NCBI GenBank assembly: GCA_017483235.1 | Contig: JAFULE010000016.1 | Location: 1-11,573, forward strand | Source: Faecalibacterium sp. | GTDB taxonomy: Bacteria; Bacillota; Clostridia; Oscillospirales; Ruminococcaceae | Direction: 5' to 3' | Length of the DNA stretch: 11,573 nt | Part shown: piece after piece, positions 5,509 to 11,573 of the stretch | Layout of the letters: each line of letters begins with the position of its first letter | Position numbering within the stretch: position 1 is the first letter of the stretch | Made by a program: the position numbers and the translations under genes | Notes under the pieces: model-generated | What the model saw: only the letters and a program-made list of their open reading frames with translations | What the model was told of the DNA's origin: nothing | The model's database searches: none

Positions 5509-6897
5509 ATGGGTAAATACTTTGGAACCGACGGCTTCCGCGGCGAAGCCAACTGCAACCTGACCGCCGACCATGCGTTCAAGGTGGGCCTTTTTCTGGG
5601 CTGGTACTACGGCGAGCTGAAGCGCCGCGCCGGCGACGACACCCCTGCCCGCATCGTCAATGGCAAGGACACCCGGCGTTCCAGCTATATGTTCGAATAT
5701 TCTCTGGTGGGCGGTCTGGTGGCCAGCGGTGCCGACGCTTACCTGCTGCACGTCACCACCACCCCCTCGGTAGCCTATGTGGCCCGGGTGGATAGCTTTG
5801 ACTGCGGCATTATGATCTCGGCCAGCCACAACCCCTACTACGACAACGGCATCAAGCTGATCAACGGCCACGGCGAAAAGATGGATGAAGAGACCATCCT
5901 GCTGGTCGAGGACTACATCGACGGCAAGCTGGAGCTGTTCGGTCAGGCATGGCCCGAGCTGCCCTACGCCCACAAGGACAAGATCGGCTGCACGGTGGAC
6001 TATGTGTCCGGCCGCAACCGCTACATCGCCTACCTGATCAGCCTTGGCATGTACTCCTTCAAGGGGGTCAAGGTGGGTCTGGACTGCGCCAACGGCTCCA
6101 GCTGGAACATCGCCAAGGCGGTGTTTGACGCGCTGGGCGCCAAGACCTATGTGATCAACGCCGAGCCCAACGGCTTCAACATCAACACCAACGCCGGCTC
6201 CACCCACATTCAGGGCCTGCAGAAGTTTGTGGTGGAACACGGGCTGGACGTGGGCTTTGCCTACGACGGCGACGCCGACCGCTGCCTGTGCGTGGATGAA
6301 AAAGGCAATCTGGTGGACGGCGACGCCATTCTGTACATCTACGGCCGCTACATGAAAGAGCGCGGCAAGCTGCTGAACAACACCGTGGTCACCACTGTCA
6401 TGTCCAACTTCGGCCTGTACAAGGCCTTTGACGAGATCGGCATCGACTACGCCAAAACCGCCGTGGGCGACAAGTACGTGTACGAGTACATGGTGGCCAA
6501 CGGCTGCCGCATCGGCGGCGAGCAGAGCGGCCATATCATCTTCTCCAAGTATGCTTCCACCGGCGACGGCATCCTGACCAGTCTGAAGATGATGGAAGTG
6601 ATGATGGCCCGCAAGACCACCCTCAGCAAGCTGGCTGAGCCGCTGGTCATCTTCCCCCAGAAGCTGACCAATGTGCGTGTCACTGACAAGGCCGTGGCAC
6701 AGGCTGACCCGGATGTGCAGGCCGCCGTGGCCGCCGTGGCCGAGGCGCTGGGCGACACCGGCCGCATTCTGGTGCGCGAAAGCGGCACCGAGCCGCTGGT
6801 GCGTGTGATGGTGGAAGCCGAAACGCAGGAAATGTGTGACAAATATGTGCAGCAGGTGGTGGATGTGATCGTCGCCAAGGGCCACGCTGTAAGCTAA
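5509..6897 (+). CDS. glmM: phosphoglucosamine mutase GlmM
   Basis: GlmM converts glucosamine-6-phosphate to glucosamine-1-phosphate, the step before UDP-N-acetylglucosamine, and so feeds peptidoglycan synthesis in the cytosol. The 462-residue protein has the full set of family motifs: the N-terminal YFGTDGFRG (4-12), the phosphoserine loop ISASHNP with S106, the metal loop DGDADR at 253-258, the sugar-binding GGEQSGH at 336-342, and the phosphate-binding RESGTEP at 423-429. The frame is open upstream to 5449. The ATG at 5509 is preferred because GGAAAGGAG lies just before it and GlmM proteins begin at this point. In many Firmicutes glmM follows cdaA and ybbR; here it follows ruvB. Phosphomannomutase is the alternative reading, but the motifs favour GlmM. 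Confidence 0.93.
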   Translation: MGKYFGTDGFRGEANCNLTADHAFKVGLFLGWYYGELKRRAGDDTPARIVNGKDTRRSSYMFEYSLVGGLVASGADAYLLHVTTTPSVAYVARVDSFDCGIMISASHNPYYDNGIKLINGHGEKMDEETILLVEDYIDGKLELFGQAWPELPYAHKDKIGCTVDYVSGRNRYIAYLISLGMYSFKGVKVGLDCANGSSWNIAKAVFDALGAKTYVINAEPNGFNINTNAGSTHIQGLQKFVVEHGLDVGFAYDGDADRCLCVDEKGNLVDGDAILYIYGRYMKERGKLLNNTVVTTVMSNFGLYKAFDEIGIDYAKTAVGDKYVYEYMVANGCRIGGEQSGHIIFSKYASTGDGILTSLKMMEVMMARKTTLSKLAEPLVIFPQKLTNVRVTDKAVAQADPDVQAAVAAVAEALGDTGRILVRESGTEPLVRVMVEAETQEMCDKYVQQVVDVIVAKGHAVS

Positions 6898-6919
6898 GGA
6901 ACAGGAAAGGAAACCCGCT

Positions 6920-7795
6920 ATGCGCCCTGCCGATACATGGAAGGACTATGAACTGATCGACGCCACCGGCGGCAACCGGCTGGAACGCTGGGGCAATGCC
7001 CTGCTGATCCGCCCCGACCCGCAGGTGGTGTGGAAAAGCGCCCCCAAAAGCCCGCTGTGGAACAAAGCCGACGCGGTGTATCACCGGTCGAGTCAGGGCG
7101 GCGGTCAGTGGGAATACCGCCGCCGCCTGCCCGAACAATGGAAGATCGCCTGCGGCGAAGGGGCCGATCAGCTGACTTTGATCGTCAGCCCCACCGGCTT
7201 CAAGCACACCGGCGTTTTCCCCGAGCAGGCGGTCAACTGGGCGTGGTACGCAAATAAAATCCGCGCCGCCGGCCGCCCCATCCGGGTGCTGAACCTGTTT
7301 GGCTACACCGGCGGGGCGACCCTGGCCTGTGCGGCGGCGGGCGCTTCGGTCTGCCACGTGGATGCCAGCAAGGGCATTGTGCAGTGGGCGCGGGACAACG
7401 CCGCCGCCAGCGGCCTTACCGACCGGCCCATCCGCTGGATCGTGGACGACTGTGCCAAGTTTGTGGCCCGTGAGATCCGCCGCGGCAATGTGTACGACGG
7501 CATCATCATGGACCCGCCCAGCTACGGCCGCGGCCCCGGGGGCGAAATCTGGAAGCTGGAAGACTGCGTTTACGACCTGATCGCCCAGTGCGCGCAGGTG
7601 CTCAGCGATAAGCCCCTGTTCTTTGCCATCAACAGCTACACCACCGGCCTGAGCCCGGCGGTGATGGAGTACATCCTCAAAACCGAGCTGACCCCCAAAT
7701 TCGGTGGAAAAACCAGCTGCGACGAGATCGGTCTGCCGGTAAGCGCCACGGGGGGCGTTGTTCCCTGCGGCGCCACCGCTTTGTGGGAAGAATAA
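6920..7795 (+). CDS. class I SAM-dependent methyltransferase, RlmI/RlmK-like
   Basis: The 291-residue protein has an N-terminal beta-rich region of about 115 residues and a Rossmann-type methyltransferase domain after it. Motif I is VLNLFGYTGGA at 123-133, the acidic residue that would hold the SAM ribose is D148 in CHVDAS, D176/D177 lie in the adenine-binding region, and motif IV is DPPSYG at 198-203. DPP-type motifs with this N-terminal arrangement are typical of the COG1092 group of RNA cytosine methyltransferases, so rRNA is the likely but unproven substrate. No PUA domain is present, unlike in full-length RlmI. The ATG follows AGGAAAGGA and is 22 bases after glmM, so cotranscription is likely. 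The last 33 bases of the gene are repeated downstream. Confidence 0.85.
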   Translation: MRPADTWKDYELIDATGGNRLERWGNALLIRPDPQVVWKSAPKSPLWNKADAVYHRSSQGGGQWEYRRRLPEQWKIACGEGADQLTLIVSPTGFKHTGVFPEQAVNWAWYANKIRAAGRPIRVLNLFGYTGGATLACAAAGASVCHVDASKGIVQWARDNAAASGLTDRPIRWIVDDCAKFVAREIRRGNVYDGIIMDPPSYGRGPGGEIWKLEDCVYDLIAQCAQVLSDKPLFFAINSYTTGLSPAVMEYILKTELTPKFGGKTSCDEIGLPVSATGGVVPCGATALWEE

Positions 7796-7862
7796 AGCGC
7801 GACGCTCCGGCTCTTCGGGCAAAGCAGTCCCCTGCGGCGCCACCGCTTTGTGGGAAGAATAA
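7763..7862 (+). repeat. 33-bp exact direct repeat, 67-bp period
   Basis: Bases 7763-7795, which encode the last ten codons and stop of the methyltransferase (PCGATALWEE), recur exactly at 7830-7862. The 34 bases in between are not repeated. This looks like a partial tandem duplication or recombination scar at the 3' end of the gene. The second copy is non-coding, being out of any gene, and forms part of the 135-base spacer before ecfA1. Confidence 0.9.
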
Positions 7863-7930
7863 TCTATAAAAATCATCTGTTTGGGGTACAGCCTTTTTGG
7901 AAGGCGCACCACCGAAAGGATCGAAACACT

Positions 7931-8779
7931 ATGTCAAATAAACCCGAAACCATCCTGCACGCGCAGGATGTAACCTTCCGCTATGATTCCGAATCCGACC
8001 GCTTTGCGCTGAACGATGTGAGCGTCAAGGTGCGCCGGGGCGAATTTGTGGCCGTGCTGGGTGCCAACGGCTGCGGCAAAAGCACCCTTGCCAAGCATTT
8101 CAACGCCATTTTACTGCCCGAAAAAGGCACCGTCACCGTCGAGGGCATGTCCACCGCCGATGACGACAAGTTGTACGATATCCGCCAGACGGTGGGCATG
8201 GTGTTCCAGAACCCGGATAACCAGATCGTTGCCACCGTGGTGGAAGAGGACGTGGCCTTTGCGCTGGAAAATCTGGGCGTTGCCCCCGGCGAGATCCGCG
8301 CCCGCATCGACGAAGCCATGGAGATGACCGGCATCTACAAGCACCGCGGCAAGGCCCCCCACAAGCTGTCGGGCGGCCAGAAGCAGCGTGTGGCCATTGC
8401 CGGTGTGATCGCCATGCGGCCCGACTGCCTGATTCTGGACGAAGCCACCGCCATGCTGGACCCCCGCGGCCGCGAAAAGGTGATGGAAACCATCCGCCGC
8501 CTGAACAAGGACTTTGGCATTACGGTGGTTGCCATCACCCATTATATGGAAGAAGCCGCTCAGGCCGACCGTGTGCTTGTGATGAGCAAGGGCAAGGTGG
8601 TGATGGAGGGCACCCCTGTACAGGTGTTCAGCCGTGTGGACGAGGTGCGCGCTCTGCATCTGGACGTACCGCAGGCTGCCGAACTGCGGGACGAGCTGGT
8701 CAAGGCCGGCGTGCCCATGCCCGAAGGCATCATCTCGGAGGATGACTGCGCAGCAGCCCTCTACGAACTGCTGAAGTAA
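7931..8779 (+). CDS. ecfA1: energy-coupling factor transporter ATPase EcfA1
   Basis: One of the two ATP-binding subunits of the shared ECF module, which powers uptake of vitamins or metal ions through interchangeable S components at the inner face of the membrane. The 282 residues show Walker A GANGCGKST (44-52), the Q-loop Q93 in VFQNPDNQ, the signature LSGGQ (146-150), Walker B LILDEA (167-172) with catalytic E171, and the switch H204 in AITHYMEE. The FQNPDNQ form of the Q-loop is typical of this family. The frame is open upstream to 7850, but the ATG at 7931 follows AAAGGA and matches the family start. It is 12 bases before ecfA2. The 135-base gap upstream may hold a promoter, but none was convincing. 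Confidence 0.94.
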   Translation: MSNKPETILHAQDVTFRYDSESDRFALNDVSVKVRRGEFVAVLGANGCGKSTLAKHFNAILLPEKGTVTVEGMSTADDDKLYDIRQTVGMVFQNPDNQIVATVVEEDVAFALENLGVAPGEIRARIDEAMEMTGIYKHRGKAPHKLSGGQKQRVAIAGVIAMRPDCLILDEATAMLDPRGREKVMETIRRLNKDFGITVVAITHYMEEAAQADRVLVMSKGKVVMEGTPVQVFSRVDEVRALHLDVPQAAELRDELVKAGVPMPEGIISEDDCAAALYELLK

Positions 8780-8791
8780 GGGGGCGAGGAA

Positions 8792-9679
8792 ATGGCAAGC
8801 ATTATCAAGGTAGAAAACCTGACCTATATTTATAATGAAGGCATGCCCGATGCCACCGTTGCGCTGGACAACGTCAGCTTCGAAATCGAAGAAGGCGATT
8901 TTGTGGGCATCATCGGCTCCACCGGCAGCGGCAAATCCACCCTGATCGGCCACATGAACGGTCTGAATAAGCCCACCGCTGGCCGGGTGATCATCGACGG
9001 GCGGGACATCTGGGCCGACCCTTCTAAAATTCGCGAGTTCCGGTTTATGGCGGGACTGGTGTTCCAGTATCCCGAGTACCAGCTGTTTGAAGAAACCTGC
9101 TACAAGGACATTGCCTTTGGCCCCAAAAACATGGGCCTGCCCGCCGACGAAATTGACCGCCGAGTGCAGGAGGCTGCCGCCTTTGTGGGCCTGGACGAAG
9201 CTTTGCTGCAGCGCAGCCCCTTTGAGCTGTCGGGCGGGCAGAAGCGCCGGGTGGCTATGGCCGGTGTGATGGCCATGGAGCCCCGCATTCTGGTGCTGGA
9301 CGAGCCCGCCGCCGGCCTTGACCCCGAAGGCCGCGATACCATTCTGCGGCAGGTGAAGGAATACCACAAAAAAACCGGCACCACCGTGCTGCTGGTCAGC
9401 CACAGCATGGAGGACATTGCCAAATATGCCAACAAGGTCATTGTGATGGACCAGCGCAAAATTGCCATGTACGACGATGTGGACAAGGTGTTTGCCCGCG
9501 CGCCCGAACTGCTGGCGCTGGGGCTGTCGGTGCCGCAGGTGACCAAGATCTTCCTGAAACTGCGCGAGCTGGGCGTTGAGATCGACACCGATGTGTACAC
9601 CATCCCCTACGCGGTCAAAACCATTCTGGCGGCCAAAGCCAAAAAGGACGCCGCCGGCGGGAAAGGGGGCGAGGCATAA
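8792..9679 (+). CDS. ecfA2: energy-coupling factor transporter ATPase EcfA2
   Basis: The second ATPase of the ECF module, which forms a heterodimer with EcfA1 and couples ATP hydrolysis to EcfT. The 295 residues contain Walker A GSTGSGKST (42-50), Q92 in VFQYPEYQLF (the YPEYQLF form typical of EcfA2), the signature LSGGQ (146-150), Walker B ILVLDEP (166-172) with E171, and H204 in LVSHSMED. The C-terminal tail is rich in lysine, alanine and glycine (about 281-295). The ribosome binding site GAGGA is modest. Its TAA stop overlaps the ecfT ATG by one base (TAATG), so translation of the two is probably coupled, matching their fixed ratio in the complex. Confidence 0.95.
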   Translation: MASIIKVENLTYIYNEGMPDATVALDNVSFEIEEGDFVGIIGSTGSGKSTLIGHMNGLNKPTAGRVIIDGRDIWADPSKIREFRFMAGLVFQYPEYQLFEETCYKDIAFGPKNMGLPADEIDRRVQEAAAFVGLDEALLQRSPFELSGGQKRRVAMAGVMAMEPRILVLDEPAAGLDPEGRDTILRQVKEYHKKTGTTVLLVSHSMEDIAKYANKVIVMDQRKIAMYDDVDKVFARAPELLALGLSVPQVTKIFLKLRELGVEIDTDVYTIPYAVKTILAAKAKKDAAGGKGGEA

Positions 9680-10491
9680 TGCTGCGTGATATTACCATTG
9701 GCCAGCATTTCCCGGGAAATAGCCCGGTGCACACCTACGACCCCCGCGCCAAGCTTCTGGTCACGGTGGCGTATATCGTCATGCTGTTTGTGGCGGCCAA
9801 CCCTGTGGGCCTTGCCCTCAGCCTGCTGATGCTGGTGGGGCTGTATGCGGTGTCGGCCATTCCGTTCAAAATGATCTGGAAAAGCCTCAAGCCCATTCTG
9901 CCCATCATTGGCTTTACCGCGGTGCTCAACCTGTTTTTTGTCACCGGTACCGGCGACAGTGTGCCGCTGGTCAGCCTTGGGTTTATCAAAATTTACGCCG
10001 AAGGCATCGAATATGCGGTGCTGATGGCGGTGCGCGTGGTGGCCCTGATCGCGGGTACCAGTCTGCTGACCTACACCACCAGCCCCATCGTACTGACCGA
10101 TGCCATTGAGCAGCTGCTGAAACCGCTGGAAAAAATCAGTATGCCGGTGCATGAGCTGGCCATGATGATGACCATTGCGCTGCGGTTTATCCCCACCCTG
10201 ATCGAAGAAACCGACAAGATCATGTCGGCCCAGAAAGCCCGCGGCGCCATGCTGGACTCTGGCAGTTTGAAGGACCGCATCTCGGCGCTGGTGCCGGTGC
10301 TGATCCCGCTGTTTATTTCGGCGTTCCGCCGTGCCGACGAGCTGGCCATGGCCATGGAATGCCGCTGCTACCACGGCGGCGCCGGCCGCACCCGGCTGAA
10401 GGTACTGAAGTTTACCAAAAAGGACCTGACCAGCACACTGGTGTGCTGCGCCGGCTTTGCGGTCATTCTGGCCACCCGGTTCTGGTTCTGA
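9679..10491 (+). CDS. ecfT: energy-coupling factor transporter membrane subunit EcfT
   Basis: EcfT is the membrane scaffold that links the two ATPases to the S component. The 270-residue protein begins with the common N-terminal pattern SPVHTYDPRAKLL (15-27). It has about five or six hydrophobic segments, near residues 25-60, 72-89, 111-135, 201-215 and 252-268. The first coupling motif is ARG at 187-189 in SAQKARGA. The second, at 228-230 in AMECRCYHGG, is CRC, where many relatives have A/S-R-G or A-R-C. The arginines that contact the ATPase grooves are kept. It follows ecfA2 with a one-base overlap, and truA lies 153 bases on. No S component gene is in the window, so this is the stand-alone (group II) type that serves several S components. 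Confidence 0.94.
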   Translation: MLRDITIGQHFPGNSPVHTYDPRAKLLVTVAYIVMLFVAANPVGLALSLLMLVGLYAVSAIPFKMIWKSLKPILPIIGFTAVLNLFFVTGTGDSVPLVSLGFIKIYAEGIEYAVLMAVRVVALIAGTSLLTYTTSPIVLTDAIEQLLKPLEKISMPVHELAMMMTIALRFIPTLIEETDKIMSAQKARGAMLDSGSLKDRISALVPVLIPLFISAFRRADELAMAMECRCYHGGAGRTRLKVLKFTKKDLTSTLVCCAGFAVILATRFWF

Positions 10492-10604
10492 TAAAGACCT
10501 GCTGCCCGCAGATGCTGTGCGGCGGCCGCTTTGTACAAGCTTTACCCCGCGGACACATTGCCGTAAATTCTGCAGCAATTACTCCGCGTTCAAAAAGTCT
10601 TTTG

Positions 10605-10626
10605 GTTCTTTTCTTCAGAAAAGAAC
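10605..10626. repeat. 9-bp stem-loop in the truA leader
   Basis: GTTCTTTTC (10605-10613) pairs perfectly with GAAAAGAAC (10618-10626) around the loop TTCA. It ends 5 bases before the AGGAG of truA. There is no T-tract after it on either strand, so it is not an ordinary terminator; it may be a leader hairpin or a piece of a dispersed intergenic sequence. The remainder of 10492-10604 shows no gene and no convincing promoter. Confidence 0.6.
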
Positions 10627-10644
10627 AGAAACAGGAGCCACACC

Positions 10645-11394
10645 ATGAACATCCTTGTCACCCTTGCCTACGACGGCACCCAATACTGCGGTTTTCAGGT
10701 GCAGCCCAACGGCACTTCGGTGGCGGCACTGTTTCAGGACGCATTGCAGGCGGTGCTGGGCGCCCGGCCCGACATCAAGGGCTGCAGCCGCACCGACGCC
10801 GGGGTGCATGCCGCGGCGTTCTGCCTGAACTTCCACTACGACCTGCGCATGCCGGTGCAAAAGCTGCCGCTGGCGCTCAACCAGCACCTGCCCGACGACG
10901 TGCGTGTGCTGGCCGCCCGCCCGGTGCCGGAGGAATTCCACGCCCGGTACGCCGCCCATACCAAAACCTACCGCTATCGCATCCGAAACTGCGCGGTGGA
11001 CAGCCCCTTCGAAAGCCGGTATATGCACCGCATCCCCCGCCGGCTGGACGACGCGGCTATGAACGCCGCCGCCGCCCATTTCGTGGGCACCCACGATTTT
11101 GTGGCCCTGTGTGCGGCTGGCTCGTCTGCTGCCGCCCATGGCGACACGGTACGCACCATCACCGACTGCCATGTGGAACGTTATGGCGATGAGGTGGCCA
11201 TTTCGGTTACCGCCGACGGCTACCTGTACAATATGGTGCGCATTCTGGCCGGTACGCTGGTGCAGGTGGGCGAAGGCCGGCTTTCCCCGCAGGATATCCC
11301 CGCCATTCTGCAAAGCAAAAACCGTAAAAACGCCGGCCCCACCCTGCCCGCCAAGGGCTTGATTCTGGAGCAGGTGCATTACGATCTGGAATAA
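10645..11394 (+). CDS. truA: tRNA pseudouridine synthase A (TruA)
   Basis: TruA changes uridines 38-40 in the anticodon arm of tRNAs to pseudouridine. The 249 residues match the family length. The catalytic aspartate is D51 in CSRTDAGVHA. The active-site tyrosine lies in KTYRYRI (107-113), and the C-terminal half has YLYNMVRILAG (193-203) and AGPTLPAKGL (230-239), both characteristic. AGGAG is 8 bases before the ATG. The order ecfA1-ecfA2-ecfT-truA is widely kept in Firmicutes, often after ribosomal protein genes; here it follows a methyltransferase instead. No clear terminator follows, and the next gene starts 39 bases on. Confidence 0.96.
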   Translation: MNILVTLAYDGTQYCGFQVQPNGTSVAALFQDALQAVLGARPDIKGCSRTDAGVHAAAFCLNFHYDLRMPVQKLPLALNQHLPDDVRVLAARPVPEEFHARYAAHTKTYRYRIRNCAVDSPFESRYMHRIPRRLDDAAMNAAAAHFVGTHDFVALCAAGSSAAAHGDTVRTITDCHVERYGDEVAISVTADGYLYNMVRILAGTLVQVGEGRLSPQDIPAILQSKNRKNAGPTLPAKGLILEQVHYDLE

Positions 11395-11432
11395 TATTTT
11401 AAAGTTAAACTTTTTGGAAAGGAGAACCCGCT

Positions 11433-11573
11433 ATGGCAGAGCAAAACCAGCAGCCCCGCGCCGGTTCGGTGCGTGATTTCCGGCTGGAAAGCGAAAAACT
11501 GGCCCGCCGCAAAAAAATGCGTGCGGTGCGCCGGGTGGCCATTCCGGTGCTGATCCTTACCGTGCTGCTGGGC
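11433..11573 (+). CDS. start of an N-terminally anchored membrane protein (partial)
   Basis: Only the first 47 codons are in the window. GGAAAGGAG lies 8 bases before the ATG. The N-terminus is polar with a strongly basic stretch (residues 25-35, ARRKKMRAVRR), followed by a hydrophobic run VAIPVLILTVLLG that continues past the window edge. This is the pattern of a single-pass membrane protein with a cytosolic N-terminus, as in FtsQ/DivIB-type or other extracytoplasmic anchored proteins, but the family cannot be decided from this piece. Confidence 0.75.
   Translation, partial: MAEQNQQPRAGSVRDFRLESEKLARRKKMRAVRRVAIPVLILTVLLG

Noticed and set aside
3654..6885. Very long open frames on the minus strand opposite ruvA-ruvB and opposite glmM
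   Set aside because: They mirror well-supported housekeeping genes, are rich in histidine, glycine and glutamine as expected from reversed GC-rich codons, and lack recognisable domains.
7863..7930. Promoter or riboswitch before ecfA1
   Set aside because: A TATAAA is present at 7865-7870 but has no -35 partner at a suitable distance, and the 5-bp hairpin at 7891-7905 is too small to call a riboswitch.
8111..9403. 430-codon minus-strand frame opposite ecfA1 and ecfA2
   Set aside because: It runs across two conserved ABC ATPase genes and the gap between them, and its composition is that of a codon shadow.
11395..11417. Terminator after truA at the AAAGTTAAACTTTTT sequence
   Set aside because: The pairing is short, AT-only apart from one pair, and leaves almost no loop, so a stable terminator hairpin is unlikely.
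1..11573. CRISPR array, insertion sequence or prophage
   Set aside because: No regularly spaced repeats, transposase, integrase or phage structural genes were found; the only direct repeat has two copies.

Overview
The window looks like chromosomal DNA of a high-GC, low-spore-type Firmicute, most plausibly an Oscillospirales/Ruminococcaceae gut commensal (Faecalibacterium, Gemmiger or Subdoligranulum type). This is inferred from the GC-rich coding sequence, strong AGGAGG-type ribosome binding sites, a TTG start, and the gene set: ruvCAB without yebC, glmM, and an ecfA1-ecfA2-ecfT-truA cluster as in other Firmicutes. No similarity search was run, so the taxonomic guess is soft.

Left part (1-2580), minus strand. 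A membrane protein that resembles the DUF5058 family has its own promoter and terminator. Upstream of it lies a compact two-gene cassette: a 419-residue radical SAM/SPASM peptide maturase, followed by a 36-residue peptide gene that is easy to miss. The peptide has a leader-like N-terminus and a C-terminal part with two cysteines. The cassette has a near-consensus promoter before the maturase, a second promoter directly before the peptide, and one terminator after the peptide. It is the best candidate here for an undescribed system: a minimal RiPP (ribosomally made, post-translationally modified peptide) locus, perhaps of the thioether (ranthipeptide/sactipeptide) kind.

Middle (2580-3110). About 350 bases without a protein gene carry a series of stem-loops, then tRNA-Val(GAC) on the minus strand with its own promoter and a perfect 16-bp terminator. 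An AT-rich stretch separates the tRNA promoter from the ruvC promoter.

Right part (3110-11573), all plus strand and all housekeeping. ruvC-ruvA-ruvB encode the Holliday-junction resolvase and branch-migration motor. glmM makes glucosamine-1-phosphate for the cell wall. An RlmI-like methyltransferase follows. ecfA1-ecfA2-ecfT encode the shared energizing module of vitamin/metal ECF transporters, with no substrate-binding S component nearby. truA makes tRNA pseudouridines. The window ends inside a gene for an N-terminally anchored membrane protein. Spacing is short throughout. Exceptions are the gaps before glmM and ecfA1, which hold a structured leader and a 33-bp direct repeat, and the gap before truA, which holds a stem-loop.
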